In this document: one piece after another, positions 16,609 to 25,812 of the stretch
Numbering within the stretch: position 1 is the first letter of the stretch
How the letters are laid out: each line of letters starts with the position of its first letter
Source: Ignavibacteria bacterium
GTDB lineage: Bacteria > Bacteroidota > Ignavibacteria > Kapaibacteriales > UBA961
Direction: 5' to 3'
Assembly: GCA_016720145.1 (NCBI GenBank)
Contig: JADJXV010000004.1
Coordinates: forward strand, 62,001 to 126,000
DNA: 64,000 nt
Translations under genes and position numbers: made by a program
The notes under the pieces: generated by a model
Seen by the model: only the letters and a program-made list of their open reading frames with translations
Told to the model about the DNA's origin: nothing
The model's database searches: none

Positions 16609-17238
16609 TTAACGGAATTCATAGACAAAACCAAGCTGTAGCGCTATTTGTGGGTTTGAAAAATCACCTGAGCCTACCATTAGTCCGGTTTCTACAAAAA
16701 AACCAAAGAAATTCAAATCGTAGAATCCTCCAATATATTGCCATTCTCTTACAACATTCACGGTGCCGAATATAGTTTCTTCCGGTGTAGTATAATGTGA
16801 ATAACCTGCACCAAAGGAAACATGATGATTAAATGACTTTGTTCTGCCTAAGTTATATAAGAAATTTCCTTGTATGCCGTATGAAGATCCGATATAACCT
16901 ACAGCCAGCCTCCCACCAAGCTTCCCAGCTTCATATTCTCCGACAATATTTATGATACCCGGCTGGAGAATAGTTAGACCTAAGGATCCAAATTCGTTTA
17001 TTTTACGGTCTAATAAGTTTACATCCGAATAGTAAACAATTTTTGCTATTTGTGACTTAGTGACCATGATTTTGGTTCCATTATCAATTATTACTATTTG
17101 TGTACTATCTTCACTGAAAATAACTCCTGTATATTCTTTACCTTCATTTGTAGTAATTATTGCTGCACGATTAGTGCTCTGAGCAAAAACTAATCCGACA
17201 TTAACAAAAAAACAAATGATAACTAATAGCTTTACCAT
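16609..17238 (-). CDS. Hypothetical exported barrel-like protein
   Basis: The 209-residue protein has a signal peptide (MVKLLVIICFFVNVGLVFAQ). Residues 25-75 form a small beta domain (GKEYTGVIFSEDSTQIVI, then TKSQIAKIVYY) that looks like repeated short SH3-like strands. The rest has alternating hydrophobic and aromatic strands ending QLGFVYEFR, which suggests an eight-stranded outer-membrane barrel. I cannot name it. It lies between hrcA and the FlbD-like gene on the same strand. Confidence 0.65.
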   Translation of the reverse strand: MVKLLVIICFFVNVGLVFAQSTNRAAIITTNEGKEYTGVIFSEDSTQIVIIDNGTKIMVTKSQIAKIVYYSDVNLLDRKINEFGSLGLTILQPGIINIVGEYEAGKLGGRLAVGYIGSSYGIQGNFLYNLGRTKSFNHHVSFGAGYSHYTTPEETIFGTVNVVREWQYIGGFYDLNFFGFFVETGLMVGSGDFSNPQIALQLGFVYEFR

Positions 17239-17300
17239 GTGGTTAATTCCTTAATTGTTTGTAAATATTGTGAAATAAAATTTATCTTCTGTAGGGAAAG

Positions 17301-18365
17301 CTATCCACCATTATTCCTGAGGGATAATACTTTAGAAACATAGCCTACCAAATCAACCATCTTCGAATAATTCATACGTTTTGGTCCGATGAGACCTATG
17401 AGTCCGCTCGCCGATCCCACTTGATAGGTAGTGGCGACTAAACTGTAATCATTGAGTAATGCATTATCTAATTCCTGTCCGATTGCGATTTTGATTCCAG
17501 AATCATTCTTGTCCTGCTTCTCGAGTAAATGAATGATTACATCTTCATTTTCGACGAGTTCGATCACACCTTTCATGCGTTCTGGATGTTCGAATTCGGG
17601 GTGAGATAATAAATTAGGTGTGCCGGCAATATGTAATTTATCTTCGTATTTTCTTAGCGCAAATAATGAATCGACAGAATCGATAAAAAGCCGTAGAGTG
17701 GGATTGGAAGTATCAGCTTCGGCAATGACTTTTGCGAAATTATCTTTCAAGAATTTTATTGATTTACCCGAGATACGTTCGTTGATAAATTGAGCAGTCG
17801 CTTCGAGAGTGCGATAGTCTATTTCATATTGCGCTTCGAGGGTTACCGTTCTCACGGAGTTTGATTCTAATTCCATCACTACCAAGAGCCGCGATGAAGA
17901 TAGTCCGATTAGTTGCAACCTCCGAACGACGACATCTTGAAAATTCGGTAATTCAACTACTCCCAAGTACTTAGAGAGCGAACCCAATATTATGGAAGCA
18001 TCTTTCAAGAGCATTTCAGATGAGGATATCATGAGATTATCCTTCACTACACTTCGTTCGCTCTCCGAAATATGATCTGTTTGCATCAGATAATCCACAT
18101 ATACCCTGTATCCCTTATCTGTAGGAATACGTCCTGCTGAAGTATGTGGATGACCGATAAACTCCATTTCTTCGAGGTCGGACATTACATTACGAACCGT
18201 AGCAGGTGAGAGCTTGAATTCATGCTCGAGATACCGTGAGACAAAGCGTGATCCAATTGGATTCGCCGTGAGAATGTACATTTGTACAATTGATCTGAGA
18301 ATTGATTTCTCACGATCATTGAGCTCACGCGACTCACGTTTTGGGAAAAGTATATCACTGTGCAT
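17301..18365 (-). CDS. hrcA: Heat-inducible transcription repressor HrcA
   Basis: The 354-residue protein has the N-terminal winged-helix signature (LSPATVRNVMSDLEEMEFIG) followed by HTSAGRIPTDKGYRVYVD, which is diagnostic for HrcA. The GAF-like regulatory middle and a C-terminal VATTYQVG..LIGPKRMNYSKM also fit. HrcA binds CIRCE operators (TTAGCACTC-N9-GAGTGCTAA) in front of groESL and dnaK genes and needs GroEL for activity. It is usually followed by grpE and dnaJ, but here it is followed by unrelated genes. I see no CIRCE copy near it. The ATG at 18365 gives the usual length. Confidence 0.95.
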   Translation of the reverse strand: MHSDILFPKRESRELNDREKSILRSIVQMYILTANPIGSRFVSRYLEHEFKLSPATVRNVMSDLEEMEFIGHPHTSAGRIPTDKGYRVYVDYLMQTDHISESERSVVKDNLMISSSEMLLKDASIILGSLSKYLGVVELPNFQDVVVRRLQLIGLSSSRLLVVMELESNSVRTVTLEAQYEIDYRTLEATAQFINERISGKSIKFLKDNFAKVIAEADTSNPTLRLFIDSVDSLFALRKYEDKLHIAGTPNLLSHPEFEHPERMKGVIELVENEDVIIHLLEKQDKNDSGIKIAIGQELDNALLNDYSLVATTYQVGSASGLIGLIGPKRMNYSKMVDLVGYVSKVLSLRNNGG

Positions 18366-18429
18366 TATAAATACATCCGTTCAATAAAATCTGTACGCAT
18401 ACAAAAAAAACATAATACTATGTAAAACC

Positions 18430-18514
18430 ATTACCCATTACCCATTACCCATTATCCAGTAAATTAACCATTAACCATTAACCATTAACCATTAACCATT
18501 AACCATTAACCATT
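18430..18514. repeat. Heptamer tandem repeat (ACCCATT then AACCATT)
   Basis: The first part has three to four copies of TTACCCA; seven perfect copies of AACCATT follow at 18466-18514. It lies between hrcA and the stop of the glycoside hydrolase-like gene. Read on the minus strand it is a run of AATGGTT units, which may vary in number between isolates. Confidence 0.9.
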
Positions 18515-18524
18515 AAATTAACAA

Positions 18525-21428
18525 TCAACCATTCCATTTCTTAACAATCATAAACTTAACCGTTGTTATTTGTGTGCCTGATGCTACTCGTACGATATAC
18601 ATTCCTGATGGTAGATTCATAGGAACGCGTACATATTCGGTCTGCCCGGCTGCGGTTCCATTCCATAATTCTGTTGTTGCTCCAATTCCGTTTGTCAAGG
18701 TAATTCGAGATGATGCACCACTTTGAGGGAATGAGGATACAACTTGCGCTTCGTTCATTGTTGATTGAAGTACTGTAAGTGTTAGTGGAGTCGATGTCTC
18801 ATTGTCAGAAATGACTGATGTAGGAGTTCCAAGCTGATTAATTGCGAACCACATAGTATTGTTTTTGGATTGATCAATTGTAACAGCAAATTTACCTTTT
18901 GAGAGCTTGTTGACGGTGAGTGGAGTGTTCATGCGTTTGCCGGTTGAGTCAATAGGCGTCACGCTAATCGAGTCGAATTTGGTATCAAAAGACAAACGCA
19001 GAGTCATCGCTTCGACTTCAACCGTCGTATTTCCCCAATTCGTCACCGACTGATTGCTGTTCCAGATTGTGCCTCGGCTTAAAGCACGTGTACTGACTGT
19101 CAACAAAGACGAACGTGAATCGGCGAGGGGCAGTGTGTCACCGCTTATCCACGAGAAGGATCCGATATTCCCGGCATCTAAGCGTTCGGCGCGGATCGAG
19201 CCAAAGGTAAATATCTTACCACCAAGAGCGCCGGTCGCTGCTATGTAGCCTGGAGTCGAGATAGTAAAGACGCTGTCATCAGCATTCCAGAGCAGTTCTT
19301 CGGTATCGCTGAGAAGATTCTTGGTATCGACTCCATTATCACCTGAGAGTTCGGAAACGGAGCGGTGGGGGAGTTCGGATTGCTGAGTTGCATTAAGAGA
19401 ATCAATTTGAACTTTACGGAATAATACCATACGTTGGTCGCTGTAGATATCGAGCCAAAAAGAACCATTCTGCCATTGTGGAGTATATAAATCAGGAATC
19501 GAATGATGAATACCAATTGTTTTCTTTGCAGGTGCAATCATCCCAGTTTGAAAAGCTCTCGATGCTTGAGGCATCATCGAAAGCAGGGCTGAATTAGAAC
19601 GTAGTTGATAGAATTGTCCACTGTCGATGGTAGTTTTTGTGATTGTGGTACGAATATCAGCATAATATGTCAAGAAAAACCCATCCCAATCCTGATAGGC
19701 AGAATACGCAGGAAGGATAGTAGCCATTTCATTTTGATGAGCCGATGGATAAGGCATTAGCATACCGGCGACGATCATTGGTTTATCTCGGATTTTAGCA
19801 CGGGCGAGATTCGGATAGGCACCAGCCCCTTTGTCGGATACCATCCCGCCATTTGAACCCCAACCCTCGAATTCAGCCGTAAAATCACAACCGCTAAACG
19901 AAAATAAATCATTGAAATACTGCGGTTGTGTGCCACCGGAGACAGATGCTCGTACTTTAAGAGTATCTTTGAGAAAACTATACATTTTGTCTGTGTAATC
20001 CTTCATGAGTGCAGTATAAAATACAGCATTATCAGCCATACGGGCAGCACTGATGGTATTGTCATTCCATTCTGCACGTTTGATGGTGAAATTACTCATG
20101 CTTTCTCCAGGGAACAAATTAACATCATCCATACTACGTAGCCGAACATTATCTAGGTAAAAATCGCCGATTTGCTCGCCGAGATAAAAAGATAAATTGA
20201 CTGTCGAACTGTCGGTGGTATTTGCTCGGAAGCGAATGACATATTCCTTCCAATTTGCTGTGACGACATCGGTGTAGTACAGCCCATAGACATTAAAGGG
20301 ATACATACCTTTTTGAGCTACTACTATAAACGACCTCGTCCCGACAGTGGCGGTAGTTTTGGCAGAGAAACGCATCTCATACGATCGGTATTTCTCGAGC
20401 TTGCAGGATTGATTGACAAATTGAACGAAATATCCTGTTCCAGCGGTCTGTGTGACTCTGATATTCGCGCTACGTTCACCTTCTACTTTATTGCCATCTG
20501 ACGGGAATACTACTGATTTTGCATTTTCATTAACATATAATTGCCAACCTGTGAGTGGGTCGCCGGCATCTTCGAATCCACCGTTGGTAACTATATTTGT
20601 TGGGGATGAAGGGGGACTACTCCAATTCGCTTTCAGTGCCAAATCATTTTTATATTTTTCTTGTAAATACAATGAGAATATTGTGTCGAGCCGCTTGACA
20701 TGATAGTCAGTTAGATAATTTACAGTAGGCTTGGTGAGGCGTCCTTGCTGCCATAAATATGTCAGAGAGCTTTCATACGTAAGATCCATGATGGCAAATG
20801 CAGGCTCATCTTTCCATGCAACTCCTGTATAAGGGTTGATATGTTCCATGAGCATACGTACCACTCTCTTGTGTGCTTGACGGAAGTCTACTTCGACATA
20901 AGGCATTGAAACCGGAACAGTATCCCATTTGGCTACACCATCACCCGGTCGTGGCTGCCAATTAGAATGGACCGGTAAATAAATGTAGATACCATGTAAT
21001 TTTAACTGATAGACAAACCAGTCGAGACGTTTTATCTGAACTTCATTTAAGGCAATGGAGGCATTCCCGGGCTCTAAGAACCAAAATGCGTAGTCGTATG
21101 CAACGAATCGAACAGCATTAAATCCAAGGGAGCTCAGTCGTTTGGCAACAAGTATTGCATCGGCACTATCCGGATAGCACGCAGTATAGTAGAGGGAAGT
21201 ACCGACGAATTTAATTCGTTTGCCATCGGGAGTCTGAAAATGACCGTCCTTAATGCTCACAAAGTCACTTGCACCGATTGGCTTTACTTTTGGAAGGAAG
21301 AGTTCTTGAGAATTGATACCCGACTGAGGGATGGTGTGCTCAAAGGGACGTAATAATGGCTGAGATTGAGAACTATCGATGAAGCAGAGAAAGAGAAATA
21401 ATCGAATTACAACGTATAAACATCGCAT
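18525..21428 (-). CDS. T9SS-exported glycoside hydrolase-like protein
   Basis: The 967-residue protein has a signal peptide and then a TIM-barrel-like domain starting GKRIKFVGTSLYYTACYPD and SSLGFNAVRFVAYDYAFW, as in GH5- and GH42-type enzymes. A carbohydrate-binding-like jellyroll (NIVTNGGFEDAGDPLTGW to GDFYLDNVRLRS) is inserted at about residues 270-430. The barrel resumes afterwards. The C-terminal domain (PSGMYIVRVASGTQITTVKF) is of the type IX sorting kind, so the protein is likely secreted or surface-anchored. In the strand after the first barrel segment MDLTYES stands where GH5 enzymes have an Asn-Glu-Pro; substrate and activity are unknown. The AATGGTT repeat lies just after the stop. 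Confidence 0.75.
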   Translation of the reverse strand: MRCLYVVIRLFLFLCFIDSSQSQPLLRPFEHTIPQSGINSQELFLPKVKPIGASDFVSIKDGHFQTPDGKRIKFVGTSLYYTACYPDSADAILVAKRLSSLGFNAVRFVAYDYAFWFLEPGNASIALNEVQIKRLDWFVYQLKLHGIYIYLPVHSNWQPRPGDGVAKWDTVPVSMPYVEVDFRQAHKRVVRMLMEHINPYTGVAWKDEPAFAIMDLTYESSLTYLWQQGRLTKPTVNYLTDYHVKRLDTIFSLYLQEKYKNDLALKANWSSPPSSPTNIVTNGGFEDAGDPLTGWQLYVNENAKSVVFPSDGNKVEGERSANIRVTQTAGTGYFVQFVNQSCKLEKYRSYEMRFSAKTTATVGTRSFIVVAQKGMYPFNVYGLYYTDVVTANWKEYVIRFRANTTDSSTVNLSFYLGEQIGDFYLDNVRLRSMDDVNLFPGESMSNFTIKRAEWNDNTISAARMADNAVFYTALMKDYTDKMYSFLKDTLKVRASVSGGTQPQYFNDLFSFSGCDFTAEFEGWGSNGGMVSDKGAGAYPNLARAKIRDKPMIVAGMLMPYPSAHQNEMATILPAYSAYQDWDGFFLTYYADIRTTITKTTIDSGQFYQLRSNSALLSMMPQASRAFQTGMIAPAKKTIGIHHSIPDLYTPQWQNGSFWLDIYSDQRMVLFRKVQIDSLNATQQSELPHRSVSELSGDNGVDTKNLLSDTEELLWNADDSVFTISTPGYIAATGALGGKIFTFGSIRAERLDAGNIGSFSWISGDTLPLADSRSSLLTVSTRALSRGTIWNSNQSVTNWGNTTVEVEAMTLRLSFDTKFDSISVTPIDSTGKRMNTPLTVNKLSKGKFAVTIDQSKNNTMWFAINQLGTPTSVISDNETSTPLTLTVLQSTMNEAQVVSSFPQSGASSRITLTNGIGATTELWNGTAAGQTEYVRVPMNLPSGMYIVRVASGTQITTVKFMIVKKWNG

Positions 21429-21588
21429 AATTAACCTCAGAAACGTATAAAAATGTCAGGAGAAATTTCAAATCACCTGAAAACTACAAAAGAAACGCAA
21501 CTGTGCCAAGAAAACTTTTTGGTTGATTGCACTTTTCTTCTCAATTTGCAGAAAATCGAATGAATTATCCATTATTACAGAGATATTT

Positions 21589-22908
21589 ATGAGAAATTCT
21601 CGACGTTCTTTCCTGCAAAAAACGATGCTTGGTTCTGCTCTCGGCTTTGGTTTTCAACCCGAAGGATTTGCCAATGTCCTTACAGCTGTCAGCCAATTCG
21701 ATGCATCACAGACTCCTATTGACATTGCTTCCAACGAAGATTTCTGGTCAACAGTACAAGCAGCGTATGCGATGGACAGAACGTTTATCAATCTGAATAA
21801 TGGTGGTGTCTCGCCGAGTCCGAGGGAAGTAATGGACTCGGTAAAGCGTTATATGGATTATACAAACAGTGCACCGGCTCGGAATTTATGGAGTCAATTG
21901 GAGCCAAATGCTGAGACTGTCCGCGAAAAATTAGCCCGTATGTTTGGTTGCTCAGCCGAAGAAATTGCTATTACCCGAAACGCGAGTGAAAGTCTGCAAT
22001 CCATTCAGCTTGGAATGAATTTGAAAGCAGGCGATGAAGTGTTGACCACGACACACGATTACCCAAGAATGATTACCACGTGGGAGCAGAGAGTCCGCCG
22101 CGATGGAATTGTTCTCAAAAAAGCAGAATATCCTGCTCCACTTATGAATCCCGAGGATTTTGTCAAGGCAATTGAAAAAGAAATTACTTCCAAAACGAAG
22201 GTTATACACATATCGCATGTGCCGTTTTGCAGTGGACAGATTAATCCGGTGAGACTTGTATGCAGGCTCGCCAAGTCTCGTGGAATTGAGTGTATTGTCG
22301 ATGGAGCTCATGCTTTTGCTCAATTCCCGTTTACCCAAAAAGATTTAGAGTGCGATTACTACGGCGCGTCGCTTCACAAATGGCTTTCTGCTCCAATTGG
22401 AACCGGGATGCTGTATGTCAAAAAAGAAAAAATCAAAGATATCTGGCCGCTGATGGCAGCCCCGAAAGAAATGGATGATAACATTAGAAAGTTTGAGGAA
22501 ATAGGCACACATCCGGCGGCATTACATAATGCAATTGCTGATGCCGTCACATTTTGCAATGGAATAGGGCTAGAGCGTAAGGCGGCTCGACTTCGGTATA
22601 TACATCACCGATGGATTGACCGGCTCAAGCAATATCCTAACGTAAAATTCCTCCAACATATTGATGATGAAAGTAATTGGTGTGGATTGGTACTTTTCAA
22701 TATTGATGGGATGGATGGCGGGAAAATCGGTGATTATTTGTTATCAAAACATCGTATAATAACCACACCAATTACGTATGCCGATATCAAGGGCGTGCGC
22801 ATCACACCGAATGTTTATACTACTCTCTCGGAAATTGATTATTTTGCGGACGTTTTGGAAACAATTGCCAAGGGACAAGTCAAGGAAGTAATGGCAGCAG
22901 CGAAGTAG
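21589..22908 (+). CDS. Class V aminotransferase-like PLP enzyme with Tat signal
   Basis: The 439-residue protein begins MRNSRRSFLQK, a twin-arginine (Tat) signal, so it is probably exported folded with its cofactor. The PLP-dependent class V fold is clear: NNGGVSPSPREVMDS, the ITRNASESL loop, VDGAHAFAQF, and the cofactor lysine in GASLHKWLSAPIGTGML. It resembles isopenicillin N epimerase and cysteine desulfurase-like enzymes; the true substrate is unknown. I chose the ATG at 21589 because it starts the Tat signal; the upstream GTG/ATG extension at 21523 does not look coding. An exported PLP enzyme is uncommon and is otherwise hard to explain from context. Confidence 0.82.
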   Translation: MRNSRRSFLQKTMLGSALGFGFQPEGFANVLTAVSQFDASQTPIDIASNEDFWSTVQAAYAMDRTFINLNNGGVSPSPREVMDSVKRYMDYTNSAPARNLWSQLEPNAETVREKLARMFGCSAEEIAITRNASESLQSIQLGMNLKAGDEVLTTTHDYPRMITTWEQRVRRDGIVLKKAEYPAPLMNPEDFVKAIEKEITSKTKVIHISHVPFCSGQINPVRLVCRLAKSRGIECIVDGAHAFAQFPFTQKDLECDYYGASLHKWLSAPIGTGMLYVKKEKIKDIWPLMAAPKEMDDNIRKFEEIGTHPAALHNAIADAVTFCNGIGLERKAARLRYIHHRWIDRLKQYPNVKFLQHIDDESNWCGLVLFNIDGMDGGKIGDYLLSKHRIITTPITYADIKGVRITPNVYTTLSEIDYFADVLETIAKGQVKEVMAAAK

Positions 22909-23017
22909 CCATTCAATACAATATTTCCTTTATTTGGGGAATGCTCCCGAAAAGCAGTTTGACGATTACTTTTAATTTACAACGACGGTTTTCGATACAT
23001 TGAAACTGGTATAATTT

Positions 23018-23944
23018 ATGTCCCAAAATACTATGTTGTGGGTTGGTTTTCATGTACTGGTGTTTATACTTCTTATCCTCGATCTATTCGTAATTAACAA
23101 AAAAGCACATGAAATTACTGTCCGTGAGTCAATAAAATGGACTGGAGTTTGGATAGGACTTGCTGTTCTTTTTGGAATAGGAATTTGGTATTGGGGTACA
23201 CCACAAATGGCATTAGAATTTGCCACCGGTTATATTATTGAAAAGTCTTTGAGCGTCGATAACCTTTTCGTATTCCTGACTATTTTCAGTTACTTTCAAG
23301 TACCAGCTAAATATCAACACAAGGTGCTTTTCTGGGGTATTTTCGGTGCGCTTGTTCTACGAGCTATTTTTATTTTGGGTGGTGTCGTATTAATTCAGCA
23401 GTTCCATCCTGTGATTTACATTTTCGGTGGATTTTTATTGTTTACGGGGATTAAGTTAGCAATTCAACAAGAGCAGAAAATCGAACCTGAGAAAAACCCA
23501 GTTCTCAAGCTATTGAGACGGACTATGGGAGTTTCAAAATATTACCACGAAGATAAATTTTTCATCAAACGTTTAGGTCATACATTCGCTACTCCGCTTT
23601 TTGTAGTGCTCGTACTTATTGAGACCACAGATTTGTTATTTGCAGTTGATTCGATACCAGCAGTCATTGCAATCTCCGAAAACCCCTTTATTATATACAC
23701 TTCGAATGTCTTTGCAATTCTTGGACTCCGAACGTTATATTTCGCACTAGCGGGACTGGTAAATATATTTCATTATCTTAATCTTGGAATGTCAATCATA
23801 TTGATGTTTATCGGTATGAAAATGATGCTATCAGACATTTTCAAAATTCCTATAGCGTTAGCATTAGGTGTTGTGGTTGGAATTTTGGTGCTTTCGGTCG
23901 CTGCTTCGCTTATAATTCCTAAGAAAGATGAATTAGAAAAATAA
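23018..23944 (+). CDS. TerC/Alx family integral membrane protein
   Basis: The 308-residue protein has seven to nine hydrophobic segments and the TerC signatures EKSLSVDNLFVFL near residue 78 and IETTDLLFAVDSIPAV near 208, with conserved acidic residues in membrane segments. Family members export manganese or calcium-like metals or support protein maturation; E. coli Alx affects manganese. The nearby metal locus is on the other strand and 14 kb away, so no direct link is claimed. I looked for a yybP-ykoY manganese riboswitch upstream and did not see its conserved core. Confidence 0.92.
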   Translation: MSQNTMLWVGFHVLVFILLILDLFVINKKAHEITVRESIKWTGVWIGLAVLFGIGIWYWGTPQMALEFATGYIIEKSLSVDNLFVFLTIFSYFQVPAKYQHKVLFWGIFGALVLRAIFILGGVVLIQQFHPVIYIFGGFLLFTGIKLAIQQEQKIEPEKNPVLKLLRRTMGVSKYYHEDKFFIKRLGHTFATPLFVVLVLIETTDLLFAVDSIPAVIAISENPFIIYTSNVFAILGLRTLYFALAGLVNIFHYLNLGMSIILMFIGMKMMLSDIFKIPIALALGVVVGILVLSVAASLIIPKKDELEK

Positions 23945-24075
23945 ATTTCACAATGTTGTAATGTATATGACAAATGTCATTTCTTGCTGAAGATGATTGA
24001 AGTAAGTTTGGTATAGTTTAGCGTGAGTGCAAAGATTGCAATGCATGCTTTTATACTTCACAAGGGGACTTACTT

Positions 24076-25446
24076 TTGAAAACAATAATTGAACCTTTCC
24101 GCATCAAATCGGTCGAACCGATAGAGATGACTACCCGCCATCAGCGCGAGCGCTACATTCATGCTGCGCACTATAATCTATTCTCATTAGAATCCCAACA
24201 TGTTTTAATTGATTTACTTACCGATTCCGGTACGTCAAGTATGAGTGCGCGACAATGGGGTGCAATTATGACCGGTGATGAGTCTTATGCGGGTAGTCCT
24301 TCTTTTTTCAGATTTGAATCTGCCGTTCGTAAATTGATGCCGTTTAAAAACATAATACCGACTCATCAGGGGCGGGCAGCGGAGAAAATATTATTCTCAG
24401 TTGTTGCCGGCAAAGGCAAGTACATTCCAAATAACACGCATTTTGATACGACGAGAGCAAATATTGAATTTACAGGAGCTCAAGCTGTGGATCTTGTTGT
24501 ATCAGAAGGGCTTAATCCTGCATCAGAGCACCCCTTCAAAGGGAATATGGATGTTCAGCGTTTGATTGATTTTATCAATGAAATTGGCGAGGATAATATT
24601 CCAATTTGCATGCTGACACTGACGAATAACTCAGGTGGTGGTCAGCCGGTGTCGATGGATAATATTCGAGAAGTGAAATCCGTGTGTGAACATTATGGAA
24701 TTCCTTTATTTATAGATGCTTGCAGGTTCGCCGAAAATGCATATTTCATAAAAATACGTGAAAAAGGATTTCAAAATCGAGACATCCCTTCGATTGTACG
24801 GGAGATATTTTCGTATGCAGATGGTGTGACGATGAGTGCCAAAAAAGACGGGTTAGTGAATATAGGAGGATGGCTGGCTATGAATAACGATCTATGGGCA
24901 TCTCAAGCGCGTACGTTGCTCATTCTTACAGAGGGATTCCCGACGTACGGTGGACTAGCAGGTCGGGATTTGGAAGCGATAGCAGTAGGACTTGAGGAAA
25001 TAGTACAGGAAGATTACTTACGATATCGAATAGCATCCACTCAATATTTAGGTGATCATCTTTTTGAAGCTGGTGTACCCACAGTTCGTCCTGCGGGCGG
25101 ACATGCAATTTATATTGACGCGAGAGCAATGTTACCACATATACCACCGATGCAATATCCTGGACAGTCATTAGCTGTAGAGCTCTATTTGCATGGAGGA
25201 ATTAGAGGTTGCGAAATAGGTACGGTGATGTTTGGACGTCAAGCAGATGGCACTGAGCTGCCTTCGCGTATGGACTTGGTGAGATTAGCGATTCCTAGGC
25301 GTGTATATACGCAAAGTCATATAGATTATGTGATTGAAGCTATTATCGAAGTAAATGAACATAAACACAATCTTCAGGGTATGAAAATTACGTGGGAGCC
25401 GCCATCATTGAGACATTTTACTTCTCATTTTGAATATTGTCTATAA
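24076..25446 (+). CDS. tnaA: Tryptophanase
   Basis: The 456-residue protein is a beta-eliminating lyase: EPFRIKSVEPIEM, IDLLTDSGTSSMS, IPTHQGRAAEKI, GGQPVSMDN and the PLP lysine in MSAKKDGLVNIGG. It converts L-tryptophan to indole, pyruvate and ammonia. Tyrosine phenol-lyase is the close alternative, but EIGTVMFGRQ at the position where phenol-lyase carries its substrate-binding arginine, plus RFAENAYFIK and GFPTYGGLAGR, match tryptophanase better. The start is TTG at 24076, preceded by AAGGGGA. A strong terminator lies 75 bp after the stop. No TnaC-like leader or tnaB permease is visible nearby. Confidence 0.9.
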   Translation: MKTIIEPFRIKSVEPIEMTTRHQRERYIHAAHYNLFSLESQHVLIDLLTDSGTSSMSARQWGAIMTGDESYAGSPSFFRFESAVRKLMPFKNIIPTHQGRAAEKILFSVVAGKGKYIPNNTHFDTTRANIEFTGAQAVDLVVSEGLNPASEHPFKGNMDVQRLIDFINEIGEDNIPICMLTLTNNSGGGQPVSMDNIREVKSVCEHYGIPLFIDACRFAENAYFIKIREKGFQNRDIPSIVREIFSYADGVTMSAKKDGLVNIGGWLAMNNDLWASQARTLLILTEGFPTYGGLAGRDLEAIAVGLEEIVQEDYLRYRIASTQYLGDHLFEAGVPTVRPAGGHAIYIDARAMLPHIPPMQYPGQSLAVELYLHGGIRGCEIGTVMFGRQADGTELPSRMDLVRLAIPRRVYTQSHIDYVIEAIIEVNEHKHNLQGMKITWEPPSLRHFTSHFEYCL

Positions 25447-25521
25447 TTTGTCTTGGCATAATCTCTAAGTTAATCGATATCACAACGTCGAGATTTAATT
25501 GCAAAAACAAAGACTTATTAT

Positions 25522-25562
25522 AAAACCCGACATAGTTTGTGTACTATGTTGGGTTTTTTTTA
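25522..25562 (+). terminator. Rho-independent terminator after tnaA
   Basis: ACCCGACATAGT pairs with ACTATGTTGGGT around a 6-base loop, with one G-U pair, followed by TTTTTTTTATTT. Confidence 0.92.
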
Positions 25563-25701
25563 TTTGTAGCAATAGGTAATAGATTGGACTGTGTTAAAGA
25601 TTGGATAAGACTGAATGTCTCTCTGAAAAATTAGATCCTTAGAATTGTATTATTACAAAATATAGATTGAAAAAAAGTTTTCCCCAAGGAGTATTATTCG
25701 T

Positions 25702-25731
25702 TTTGCACGCAAGTGAAAGTTTGTATTTTTG
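25702..25731 (+). promoter_or_regulatory. Bacteroidetes-type promoter for the Rossmann/purN operon
   Basis: TTTG at 25702-25705 (-33 box) and TATTTTTG at 25724-25731 (-7 box, consensus TAnnTTTG) are separated by 18 bases. Transcription would start near 25738, leaving a leader of about 75 bases before the ATG at 25813. This 366-bp gap between tnaA and the next gene otherwise holds only the tnaA terminator. Confidence 0.65.
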
Positions 25732-25812
25732 CGCGAAAAGTAAACGTAAAGAAAATGTTAATTTGTATTAAATCAAGAAAATACACATCTCAATAGTCAA
25801 CGAAATTCCATT

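Noticed and set aside
22909..23017. Manganese (yybP-ykoY) riboswitch before terC
   Set aside because: A GGGGAATGCTCCC hairpin is present, but the conserved core of the riboswitch is not seen.
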